The position numbers and the translations under genes were made by a program. From Mytilus trossulus (lineage: Eukaryota; Mollusca; Bivalvia; Mytilida; Mytilidae), in NCBI RefSeq assembly GCF_036588685.1, contig NC_086378.1, positions 12,999,578 to 13,063,577 of the forward strand: a stretch of 64,000 bases of DNA, written 5' to 3'. Positions 32,803 to 42,874 of this stretch are shown piece after piece. The notes beneath the pieces are model-generated. The model ran no database searches. It was not told the DNA's origin and worked only from the letters and a program-made list of their open reading frames with translations. Positions within the stretch are counted from its first letter, which is position 1, and each line of letters opens with the position of its first letter.

Positions 32803-34803
32803 CTGAAAACAGAATTTAAACTTTGACTTTGGGACAAATAAAAGATTAAGGACTTTAATTCAAATTATGTAACAATGTACTTAATTTTTTTTAATTTTTT
32901 CTTTTTTGTAATATGAATTAATTATGTGCACTACATGTATATCTTGAGTTATAATAACCAACCATGTGTATGTCCAATTTCATAGGTCAAAGGTCGAGGT
33001 AAATGTAATTGGGTTATAGTTGAGGACCCTATGACCTTTTGATAAATATTGCGCCAACACTTAAATATCTTAAGAAACATGATTTCTACATACAAGGTCA
33101 AAAGCATAGTTTATAGTTGAGATGATAAAAATTGTGTCAATTATTGACAGTGGTGGCTATAGTGATCGCTTACAACTCCTTGATGTCTAGTCTGGTCTCA
33201 TTTAATCAGGGTTGGCAAAATGTCTTTGTAACCCATAGAGAAATAAAGTGTACAATTCCCAACTTTAAATTAACTGCATGCAATTGGTTTGTTTGCTTTA
33301 GTATTATATTATTTTATAAATGCGGTAAATTGTTTAGACACATATTTTATAATTTTGCAAAAAATTTACAATTTGATTAAGTTAAAAAGAAGTATTGAAG
33401 GCAATGAATTAGTGTATTACTCATTAGCCTGTTCTGGTCTTTCGCCATATTCCTGTCTGTACTGGAAGTATGCAACACCCAAAACATGAACATCAAGACA
33501 GACTGGTGAAAATCCTGGATGTTGTGTTATGCAGGAAATGTCTTCTTCATTTTTGACATCTAACACCCTCTGCACTTCATTGCAACAAATGCATTCTCTG
33601 GCTGTCGGCATCACCTCACAATTTCCACAAGAACACCTGAGGAAATACAAAATTTTATCTACACAAGGAAAATACAAAACATCCATGAACTGTGATAGTA
33701 AACAAAAAACTTATAAATTATTAAAGCCATGAATGAGACCCCCCCCCTATTTCAAATTATATGACCTATTAAAAGGCTATTTCATTTTTTTTCTGTGACG
33801 CCTTCATAGTTCAAATAGTAATGACGTCTTAAAAGGCTATTTATTTATTTTCCTGCGATGCCTTCATAGTCAATAAAAAAAATGTTGATGTTTTAAAAGG
33901 TCATTCAGCTATGATGTCACGAAGGATTATTTTTATTTTTTAGTTACGCCTTCGTAGTTCAAATATTTAAGAGGTCTTGACTAAGGTGTTTCTTTCTGTG
34001 ACACGTGCACTTCCTAGTCCAAAAAAACTATGACGTCTTGAAAGTATGTTTTATTTTTTTCTGTGACACCTTGTAACGGAAACAGAACAGAAGTCATTTC
34101 ATTTTTTGATATGACCCTGAACCCTTTGTAAATGACATCATAATTTTTTTTATTCCCACCCCAATCTTTTTTACAAGGACAGGTGAGTATTGTCAGGTGA
34201 CCTTTACTTCATCAAAAATGTATGCTGATCCTACTTTAATAGAAATGTTACTTTCGAAAACTAAATTAATTTGGAATTCTAAACGTTTCTGCCATTTTTT
34301 ACAGTGATATTTTCATATTTTCTGTACTTGAAATTTTGTTTAAAAAAATGTATACTACAAAAAAATATGTCAACAACTTTGTCGTCTTTTGCAATTTATG
34401 TCCGTGTAATACAGAAGATCACAGAACTTGGTTGAAAATAGGGTCCGATGGAGAGAAAAGCCAAAATCGGAAACTTGCAAGGATAAAAATGATAAATGAA
34501 AGTTCGCAAATAAAATTATATTCACCAAGAATTGTCTTCAAGTCTATTTTCTTGATGATTTTCTCCTTCCTCGTTTTCACTGGTCTCAGAGTCGGAAGCG
34601 TATGGCTCGAACTGATATGGATTTATTCCAGCCACAGCAGCAACAACCTCCTCGATTTCATCTGTGTCGGAATTTTCTGTCAGGTTTCTCTCATCTTCAT
34701 CACCAAAAGATGACGACCCACACGACAAGTCATTTTCTGGTTCGTCTTCGTCATCACTGGGCTCGATAGGCCGTGGTTCAGATGCATTCTCCTCATGTGC
34801 CAT
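32643..34803 (-). CDS. P2X7 C-terminal (P2RX7_C, 'ballast') domain protein, 3 exons, intact (217 aa)
   Basis: Exons 34526-34803, 33421-33636 and 32643-32802 join in phase 2 at both junctions, with GT-AG sites and an open frame to the stop at 32643-32645. The N-terminus is acidic and ends in NPYQFEPYAS. It is followed by the Cys cluster WCSCGNCEVMPTARECICC, then CITQHPGFSPVCLDVHVL, YFQYRQEYG, YTAYRQFVRWCWQFLGKEVR and PSCAVLRIRRTFLGQ. This order is that of the zinc-binding cytoplasmic ballast domain of vertebrate P2X7. There is no membrane segment and no channel domain, so it is not a receptor. Free-standing ballast-domain genes are known in invertebrates. It lies inside a TTAA-flanked transposon beside the transposase; its function there is unknown. 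The start at 34803 was preferred to 34845 because the latter lies in the CRE-like repeat. Confidence 0.88.
33421..33636 (-). CDS. P2RX7_C gene exon 2 (Cys cluster)
   Basis: It reads (W)CSCGNCEVMPTARECICCNEV...CITQHPGFSPVCLDVHVLGVAYFQYRQEYGERPEQAN(E). The acceptor 'tttcctcag' and donor 'gtaata' bound it. Using that donor removes the in-frame stop two bases further on and restores the frame into exon 3. Confidence 0.85.
33760..34080. repeat. Degenerate tandem repeat in P2RX7_C intron 1
   Basis: About four units of 65-100 bp each carry 'gacgtcttaaaaggctattt'-like and 'ctgtgacgccttcatagt'-like blocks. Non-coding. Confidence 0.6.
34526..34803 (-). CDS. P2RX7_C gene exon 1 (acidic N-terminus)
   Basis: It reads MAHEENASEPRPIEPSDDED... 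to NPYQFEPYASDSETSENEEG...RLEDNS(W). Donor 'gtgaat' follows 34526 on the minus strand. An in-frame upstream ATG at 34845 would add 14 residues. Confidence 0.82.
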
Positions 34804-34810
34804 TGTTTGG

Positions 34811-34838
34811 AAGTTGATATTTGTTCTCGATGTGACGT
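34811..34838 (-). promoter_or_regulatory. Subterminal CRE-like element upstream of the P2RX7_C gene
   Basis: On the minus strand it is ACGTCACATCGAGAACA (34838 to 34822), identical to 27905-27921 but inverted. With the preceding bases it forms a full palindromic TGACGTCA (34833-34840), the consensus CREB/ATF site. It lies 19 bp before the chosen start codon. Confidence 0.6.
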
Positions 34839-34954
34839 CATGCATTGTTTTGGGTATTAGCCGGAAGTGATCGGCAATTAGAATCGTGCATCTTCGGTAA
34901 CAGGTGCGATAATGAACTTTGGACCATTACTATGGCTTTATTTCTCAATTTTTT

Positions 34955-35046
34955 TTCATCGGGTTTTTTGCATACGACATCAAACGATATATTAATTACA
35001 TTTTCGAAATAAAAAAAAATATTATTTTTTTTCCTGTTGTGGCTCT
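34955..35046 (-). repeat. Right terminal inverted repeat of the Kolobok-like element
   Basis: TGTGGCTCT at 35038-35046 is followed by the TTAA target copy (35047-35050). The 'gcaaaaaa' block (34971 reading left) sits 75 bp from the end, matching the left arm at 74 bp. Confidence 0.75.
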
Positions 35047-35419
35047 TTAATGTTTCCAATTCAAATTTCTTTGCATTTTCCCGTTGCTATATCAATGTAT
35101 TATAAAACATCACACTTATGAAAATGTTATACAAATGTATATGCTTGGAAATGGTTACCACACTTTGTACTTCTGATAAAAAAAAACACGTTCCTAGTCA
35201 CACTTTCGCTCTGGGTGACCAGCAAATGTGTTGATTTTTGACTAGTTTGTACTCTATTTGGACTCGTAACTAAGGATACATTTTCCTTAGATACCAGATG
35301 TAAGGACGTGATTGAAAATATTTCTTTTGGTCTTAAAAACGTTTTTTTTATGTGATGTTTGAAAAGGAAATTGTGCTCAATTTACAGGGTATTGAGTAAT
35401 ATGAAGTCAGAATGTTAAA

Positions 35420-36915
35420 TTTATATTTGTTCATGTACGCAGACGATAAAGTTCTTTTTAGTGAAAGTGTTATCGAGTTACAAAAAAATCATAAATACTG
35501 TAAATGAATGTTCAACACAATATGGGCTACATATTAAATTAAGTAAAACAAAAATTGTAATTTTTCATAATAGAGGTAAAATAAAAGATAACGAAAAATG
35601 GTATTTAAATGGTACAGTAGTAGAAGTGTGTAATGAATGTGTTAACCCGGGGGTTTATTGTGTAATTATAACGTTATATTAACTGTAACTCAAAAGACAC
35701 TAACTGAACAGGGTAGGAAAGCTACTTCCAGCTTACTTAGCAAAACTTATGATGATTTTTCTAATATAGAAACGTTAGTATCTTTATTTGATGCATATGT
35801 TACAAGTATTATGGATTATGCCAGTGAAGCCAAAGATATAGGAAAAATGCATTTATATTATATCAAAAGAATTTTAAAAGTTAGAAAAGGATCTGTTAAC
35901 TACATGGTATATTTTTAGATGGACAGAGTGTCCTTGTATGTAAATAGATATGTGAAAATGGTAACCTACTGGTTGAGACCGTTAAACACAGAGAACTGTA
36001 GTTTAAAACATGTATATAAAGATATGTACGAATCTAGTTGTGTGAAGCCAAATGACAAGCTAAATTGGTCTTGTGAAGTATGTTATGTAAATTTGGTTTT
36101 AGTGATGTTTGGTTTTCACAAAAGTTAGAAACAGTCATTTTATTTGAGTGAATTTAAACAAAGAGTTATAGATAATTATATATCTGGAGGTTTATCATAT
36201 TTTAAAAATTCGCCGAAATATACTTTGTATCAGTATTTAAATGATGATCACACTATACAATTTTACCTTAGTCGTCCATTAACAGTTTGTATAGATCTTA
36301 TATTAAAAGATTTGTAATAAATGCTCATGCACTATGTAAAGAAACAGGCAGATACTATAATATAGCCAGAAATGAACGTTTATGAAGTATGTAGATAAAA
36401 ATACTATTGAAGATATGTATCATTTCATTTTAGAATGTGATGAATATAACGACATCAGATGTGAATTTTTAAAGAGTTATTACTGCGAGATACAATCTAC
36501 TTTTAAATTAGTACAACTGTTATCTATTCTAAATGACAAAGAGCTAAACAATCTAGAAAAATATCTTTTTTCTGCAGAAAAGCACGCAATGGTTAATTAT
36601 TCATATGTTTATTTTAATTTTAATTTGTCTACATGTTATAGTCCTATCGATTCTTTCATTGATATGTACTTTTTGTATAAAATATTATGCTGTATGCCTT
36701 TGATGGTCGGTTTGTTTCTGTGGAAAATGTTGACATTCACTTCTATAAATCTTATCAAAAAAAGTTTTCAATTTTTTTTATAATAAAAGTGTAGTTTATA
36801 AATCTGATCGCCAATATATTTGCTGCAACTCATTTACAGTCTTCTCTTCTTGTTGAGAAAAATATAGGCATTCCTTTTGTCAATGTTTTTGGACAATAAA
36901 ATATGTTTAAACTAA
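35420..36915 (+). mobile_element. CR1/L2-type LINE, 5'-truncated, 3' half only
   Basis: The copy begins at the RT catalytic motif (FMYADDKVLF, ~35430). It continues with KLSKTKIVIFHNRG, LLSKTYDDFSNI, DAYVTSIMDYASEA, HLYYIKRILKV and a C-terminal YHFILECDEYNDIR (~36418) in at least four shifted frames. It ends with the 37-nt tail 36879-36915 (containing AATAAA), identical to the tail of the LINE at 17548-20207. The interval 35051-35419 shows nothing I can name. Confidence 0.78.
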
Positions 36916-37112
36916 CATGTACACCTTTTGTAAGCAGACTTTTTCTTGTATATATACCTATATGAATTATACTTTTTGGCCAAACTCAGTAAATACTTGT
37001 CACAATTGCAAAAAAAAAAATCTAACAGCACAATTTTTTTTCGTTAAATAATCAAGTTTATTTTTTAAATATTCTGCCGAAATTTATCAAGAGAAACTTA
37101 CTTCAAATAATA

Positions 37113-37294
37113 TAGTATTAATGTATGGACTTTTTCATATTGGCCCTGTAACATGCCCGAGGTGTTAATAATGGCCAAGGATGGTTGTAATGGCCCTGAG
37201 GCAACGCCGAGGGCCATTACAACTGTCCGAGGCCATTATTAATATCAAGGGTATGTTACAGGGCCAATATGAAAAAGTCCATATATTGATACTT
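37113..37294. repeat. Long near-perfect hairpin, MITE-like
   Basis: Two arms of about 88 bp are reverse complements: 'tatggactttttcatattgg' and 'ccctgtaaca' on the left, and the matching blocks on the right ending 'aatatgaaaaagtccatata'. The centre is 'gaggcaacgccg' between 'tgtaatggccct' and 'agggccattaca'. There are a few mismatches in 'gcccgaggtg' against 'tatcaagggt'. It may be a short foldback transposon or an RNA hairpin source. Confidence 0.75.
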
Positions 37295-37901
37295 TTATTA
37301 ACTAACTATAAAGGCAACTTCATTCAAGAACAGTCTTCGAGTCTCGGATCCAAAATTATACAGCTATCCACACACTACAACAGGACCAATACAGAAAAGC
37401 CCGTTTCATAACATTTCTATTTTAAAAATGGTTTTAATTCTTCGATTAAACAAAGAGTAAGAAACTTACCGTGAAGAAGATACAGGAATTTCATAGCTGA
37501 ACTTCAACTCGTCTTTTCGCATGGAATTTTAGTCAACTTTGTGACTGTCAGATGTAATTTCTGATTTCTCATCCAAGTACTTAATTTTATGCTATTAAAT
37601 TTCATTTCATCTAGCAAATAAAAAGTAGCTGGGAAGAATAAATCAGACAGTTTAACTATTCTAACGTCTGCATATTTCTGAGGATTGAACAACGGAAATG
37701 AGACAGTGATAATAATCGAAAGTCGTACTCGAAAAAGGCTGTGAAATATTTCCGTTTCAAGTCGTTACAAAACAATGTCAATGAACATCACTTAAACTTG
37801 TTTTTATATTAAGTTTAAAAAAGAATAAAAAAATGTCACACTTATTTAAAGAATAAAACGACATTTTGATTTAATCGATGTCCCGTTTCATCTGTTCATA
37901 A

Positions 37902-37985
37902 TGCATGACTGTGATTTCGTAATGCACGGGTGTGATTTCGTAATGCATGACTGAGATTTCGTAATGCATGATTGAGATCTCGTTA
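37902..37985. repeat. 21-bp tandem repeat, about four units
   Basis: Units run 'tgcatgactgtgatttcgtaa', 'tgcacgggtgtgattt...', 'tgcatgactgagattt...', 'tgcatgattgagatct...', each about 21 bp. Non-coding. The interval 37295-37900 shows no gene. Confidence 0.7.
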
Positions 37986-38858
37986 TGACTGGCTGTAGCA
38001 ATTTCGCCGTTCATAATGACCAGATGTCGAAATTTTCCTTTTATAAAGCATGGGCATTTCTATACATATTGTAGTAAGTTGGTTAATAATCAAATATAAA
38101 TGCTCAAACCGTGGTTTCTTAGATTTATATATTAAAAAAAATACGACAAAACGGATGATTTTAATTTCCATTTGTTTATTTCCTATGTTTTGGCAACATC
38201 TTACGGTGCTTATGTATCACAACTCGCTCGGGAACTTTATACATGCATATTAAAATTTTGTTGATTGCTGTCTCATTGGCAATCATATCACATCTCCTAA
38301 TTCTTATATTTCTGATAAATTGTCCAGTCATCATTTTCTTTCCTGAAATTACCTTCAACCTTTACTAGTTTCTTTCATTAATGAAAAAATGGGATTGCAC
38401 ATTCTGATTTTTACGCAGATGTTGATTATCTACATGTAGCTTGTAAATAAAGTTACGATCCGGGTAAACCTAATAGATCCTTTTCATAAACTTCTTTTAA
38501 AATGTTACCAATTCAGAAATCATTTCATCATTTAATGTTGTTGTATTTTTGTTTGTACTAATATCGATTTTGTTCGAAGAAAAATAAAATCAAACTATGC
38601 ATTTGTTTTATATACATATACACACACACTGCTCTTCAATCTTTTGAAACCTGTATCATTACATTGTACAAAGTTTTTTTTTGATTGATAATACGTATTT
38701 ACACTTTACCCATATGTACGGGTGAATATTTTACATGACAAATTTGTGTATTCTTGGTTTTATCTTACCTGTATTTAGAAAAATATTGTTGAATTTTGGT
38801 CCCCAATGCTCTTCAACTTCGTACCTTTTTTGGCCTTTTAAACTTGTTTCAGATTCGA

Positions 38859-38902
38859 GCGTCTCTGATGAGTCTTTTGTAAACGAAACGCGCGTCTGGC
38901 GT
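38859..38902 (+). ncRNA. Hammerhead ribozyme motif (type I), near-canonical
   Basis: CTGATGA is at 38865-38871, GAAA at 38885-38888 and CGCGCGTC at 38889-38896, with cleavage predicted after 38896. Stem I pairs 38859-38863 (gcgtc) with 38898-38902 (ggcgt). Stem II has one mismatch (GTC with AAC). The sequence continues 'tttaatcctggtatct', as in the copy at 7611. Confidence 0.68.
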
Positions 38903-39099
38903 AAATACAAAATTTAATCCTGGTATCTACAAAAATGTATTATGAGTTTATTTTTTACTAATATGCTTTGTCGTTATGTCATTTTGTGCTTCTTTGACAT
39001 GTTTGATACATGTTTGTATTTTTTTAAAATAATGATTAGGGTTATAGAATAATGTTGACTGCTACAGTATTGACATGTTTACCTTTTATATATGTTTGT

Positions 39100-39350
39100 T
39101 TTGTTCACGCATCGTTGTCAATGTAATGGAATTTGATGCGACTGTCATTCAAGTGAATGATTTAACCAGATATAAAACACAATTCGATTCATCATTTTCT
39201 TCATTAGAAAATATCTGTACCAAGTCAAGAATGTGACAGTTGTTATCCATTTGTTAAATGTGTTTTAGCTTTTAGTTTTGCCTTTTGATTAGGAACTTTC
39301 CGTTTGAATTTTCCTCGGAGTTCAGTGTTTTTGTGATTTTACTTTTTAGT
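39100..39350 (+). repeat. Long interspersed repeat family, diverged copy
   Basis: It follows the same order as 1995-2245: 'ttcacgcatcgttgtcaatg', 'accaagtcaagaatgtgaca', 'tcggagttcagtgtttttgt'. It is more diverged than copies 1 and 2. Confidence 0.6.
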
Positions 39351-42300
39351 CGTTTACACACGTATTTTCGTATAAGTTGTATATGGTTTTAAATTAGCTG
39401 TCAGTAACCGCCAGTACTATAAAATCAGTAGTTATTGTCTTTTTGTTGCTGGGATTTATAAATACCCATCCACGTTCGTTTTTTTCTGATGGACGTATGC
39501 ATCATTGTATTTCTTTATTATTATGTAATCAAGTTACTGAACATAGTGAAGTATGATTGAAGTTTGTTACATAGGGTCCTTCAAGTTTATTTAAGTAATA
39601 TATTTTGGCTCGACTGTTTCCTGTTTCCGGTTCCGTCTAAATATTTCAAGGATCGACAATCTATTATTTAACATGTTTAACAAGGAACTTGTATCTAAAA
39701 ACTTCATCAAAACTGTAACTGAATTATATACTACATAAACATTGTTCTAATCTATTGCATGAATTTCCCAGTTTTAACTATGGTTAATAGAACAAATTCA
39801 TTAATATATGATTAATAGAGGGCAATATATATATAAGAAACCTACAAAATGAATTTGATATGATATAAACGGCATCAAGAATATTATGCTGTATATATAT
39901 ATAAAATCAGCTATTTTCAACATTTTAAAGCCAGTTGTCATGATAACCATACCTAATTCAGGGTGACACGTACAGACTTTTTTTTCATATTCTATATCAA
40001 TGTTTGTTGTCAGAAAATTAAAAAAAAATCGGTGACCACCCGTGCCCAACTTTGGTTGACGATTGCAGAGAATGGGATTTAAATACACGAAGAAGGCCTC
40101 ATTTGTAAAGTGTCGTTATTTATCGGATTTTTATTGTATAAGAGTTATGGGACGTTTTTAGTAATGTGACATTAACACCTTGTGAATGCAATTCCGTACA
40201 GAAAAATTCAAACACACATAGCTCTTATACTTGGTATGTCTGTGTAACATCGTGGAAAAATGACCAACTTTTACATCCATTTTCATTAAAATATATTTAA
40301 GGGCTTTGATAATCTGTGTGAGTATTGTAACAACACCACCATGGGAGGGCATTTATAGCATATCTACGTCAAAGACGATTTCCCTGTTTAAAAATTTGCA
40401 GTACGCATTTTTCCATTGCTAGAACTGTATAGTGACTGCTAACATCCATTTTGTTTTATCTTGTGTTGTTTTGTAGTTATCGTTTGGACGCCCCCCAAAA
40501 AAACATCAGTCTACTATCTTCACTAAATAATCAATATCACTACAACGCTATCTTAGATATTAGTTAATTATTAGGAATTGTATTGATTGTTTTTTTACAA
40601 ATCGACCATTTGATACACATTAACACTTTTGAAAGTTTAATCAAGTAATTGGTTTTACTTTTAAGCAATATTAAATTCCAATTTTCCATCAACATTACTC
40701 CCTTCAAACAGTCTTTTACCTGAAATCGAAACATACATCGTACATAAACATAATCTAGTAATAAACAAGGAGGAAACCTGTTGTTTTTGTTGTTGGATTA
40801 AGGGTTCTTTTTATAAACAGCTCTTAAACAATATTATTGTTTTTAACAGCTCTGCAACTCTCAACATAATGTGTTGTTTAAAAAATATCTCCAATATCCT
40901 ATTATAAATACTCCATGACTGAAGAGAGAGATCATACCTATAGTCTGTTGATTTGATGCAGTCTAAGTAAATAGTTGAGTTAAAATTACCACTTCTCGAG
41001 TATAATTAAATTGAAATTTTAACATGAACAATATAAACTTCATAGAAAGACGAATGCACACATATGATAAAATATTGATCATGCTGATATATATTTATAA
41101 ATATTGAATATCTAATTAAGGCAACACAAGGTTTATATGTTATGTTGTGTGTGTACCCCAACTATTGTTGATTTTTTTCCTGTTTTCGTTTTTTAGAGAT
41201 GGCGTTATTTTTGACTTACGAGTTTGAATATCCCTCAATATTTTCTCCTCTATCGTATGTGCGTTTGTAGAAATAATAATTTACCCAAAGTTTATACCTG
41301 AATGTATTGACACAAGTTTTAGGATTTTTGTAGTTTAAATGCTCAGCGCTGTATTTGATTATGCCATCCAACTGTTTATGTTCTAGCGCCACTGATGAGT
41401 ATTTAAAAGACGAAACTAGCGTCTCGTGTACCAAATCAACGTATTTGATCTTTAATGAAAATTAACTACCACTCAGTTGACGCCAATGAAATCATTAACT
41501 CAGGAGTCATCACTTTAGAGACTCAAATCAAATATGAAGTTTCAGTGCAGTAAACAATAAAAATAGAAGACTATATGCGCATATAAAATTGCATAACTTC
41601 AGAATTATGGTACATAAAGGAAATTTATTTAGAGATAAGCTATTAAAAATCTTTTTCATGTGTAAAAACAAGGCTATTAATGTCTCATTTAAAAAAAAAA
41701 ACTATCGAAAGTTTTATCATTTGTTTCAATGTTTTAATTCTTCAGTCGTAAAGGTTTGTGCATCAACTAAAGGTATAGGTTCAGTAAGACCCCTTTTTGG
41801 CCCCAGAATATAGCAGTTTTACAAAAATGTGAAAATATATTTTTTTAGCTATTAACTGGAAAGTAGAATTCTGATACATAAATATGGACTGTTTTTTACA
41901 GTACAATGCCCATATATCGGGTGCGAGCATCATCAAGTCATGCTAAATTACTGAAATCTTCACAAATTTAGAATTTTAGTTAACCTTTAGACGGTTTCCG
42001 TGTTAAATGAAAGTGGCCGCATTCGTGTTTATTCATAATAATCGAATGTAAGTTGTATTTGATGATAATACATAACATATATAAAGGTTGAGGATGAACA
42101 CGGATGCGGCCACTTCTATTTTTGACAAAAACTATCTGAAATTTTTTTCGGCACATTTGATAGATTTTTCATATTTAAGCTTGAATCGGTGCGTTTTTAA
42201 TGACTTACTCAGTTTAAATCTTTCACATTAACTAATTGAATCATTTGAAATAGACACTAAAGTGTTTAAAGAGTTTCAAAAGTCTTTTGTTAGATGAACC

Positions 42301-42785
42301 TAAAATTTGAGGCCAAAATTGGTCCTTACCAGACCTACTCCTTTGATACTTATTTAAGCAATACACATTATTTACATACACTCTGTAGCTTTACATTAGC
42401 GATGTATTGCATTTGCATTGTACATGTTGAAGGTGATTTGCCAAAAAAGATATATATATGCATTGCAGATATATCTTGATGTTTAGTCTGGTTAACAAAA
42501 AAGTTTATTCAATAAGCAAAGGAAGGATTTGTCTCGTTGCTTTGTGTGAATTCGAAATGGGCGTGTTATATAAATATATAACTTTCAACTGTTGATACTG
42601 AAAAACGTAGGAGTAATCGTGTTACGTCTTGCGACTATAACGTTTTGAAAATGGATTTACTGCTGTCTTAATTTACTGCGTCGTAGTAGGTCTATAACGA
42701 AATACGCCATATTTTAAAGTTTTAATCCACATTGCATCGAAAATTGCTTTTTATTTAAGTGCTGTTCAGATTTTATTTAAACTTA
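39351..42785. other. Intergenic stretch without recognisable gene
   Basis: I see no supported exon on either strand. A degenerate hammerhead-like motif lies at 41386-41432. Other short ORFs have no recognisable domain. The 3' flank of the TEP gene lies at its right end, with minus-strand AATAAA at 42772-42777 and 42750-42755. Confidence 0.55.
41386..41432 (+). ncRNA. Degenerate hammerhead-like motif
   Basis: CTGATGA (41392-41398) and GAAA (41412-41415) are intact. Stem II is GT...AC around an AT loop and stem III is changed to CTAGCGTC. Stem I is weak, so it is probably inactive. Confidence 0.5.
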
Positions 42786-42874
42786 CTATCTACACAATCT
42801 ACACAGCTTGCAAACATCACACACTGTAGAGTTTTGTAGGACAGTGACATGATAAAATTTGGTTGCTTGGTGTT
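42786..42874 (-). CDS. TEP exon, terminal (Cys-rich tail, stop)
   Basis: It reads (E)[28 protein letters not shown], stop at 42786-42788. The acceptor 'tatcttcag' lies above 42874. It joins in phase 1 to the VYDYYEP exon. A minus-strand AATAAA lies 9 bp after the stop. Confidence 0.85.

Larger units (their letters stand above)
27706..35046. mobile_element. Kolobok-like DNA transposon with transposase and P2RX7_C cargo gene
   Basis: The element starts AGAGCCACA (27706-27714), ends TGTGGCTCT (35038-35046) and is flanked on both sides by TTAA (27702-27705 and 35047-35050), the target site used by the Kolobok superfamily and by piggyBac. Beyond the perfect 9 bp, the arms stay alignable: 'gcaaaaaa' followed by a ccga block lies 74 bp in from the left end and 75 bp in from the right end, and a 17-nt inverted match lies near the start of each gene. 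Inside are two convergent genes: a THAP-domain DDE transposase (+) and a P2X7 ballast-domain protein (-). Both reading frames are intact after splicing. THAP plus TTAA is the Kolobok combination; the superfamily name is inferred, not searched. Confidence 0.82.

Noticed and set aside
34336..34713. 125-codon ORF on the + strand
   Set aside because: It is antisense to the acidic first exon of the P2RX7_C gene and has no domain of its own.
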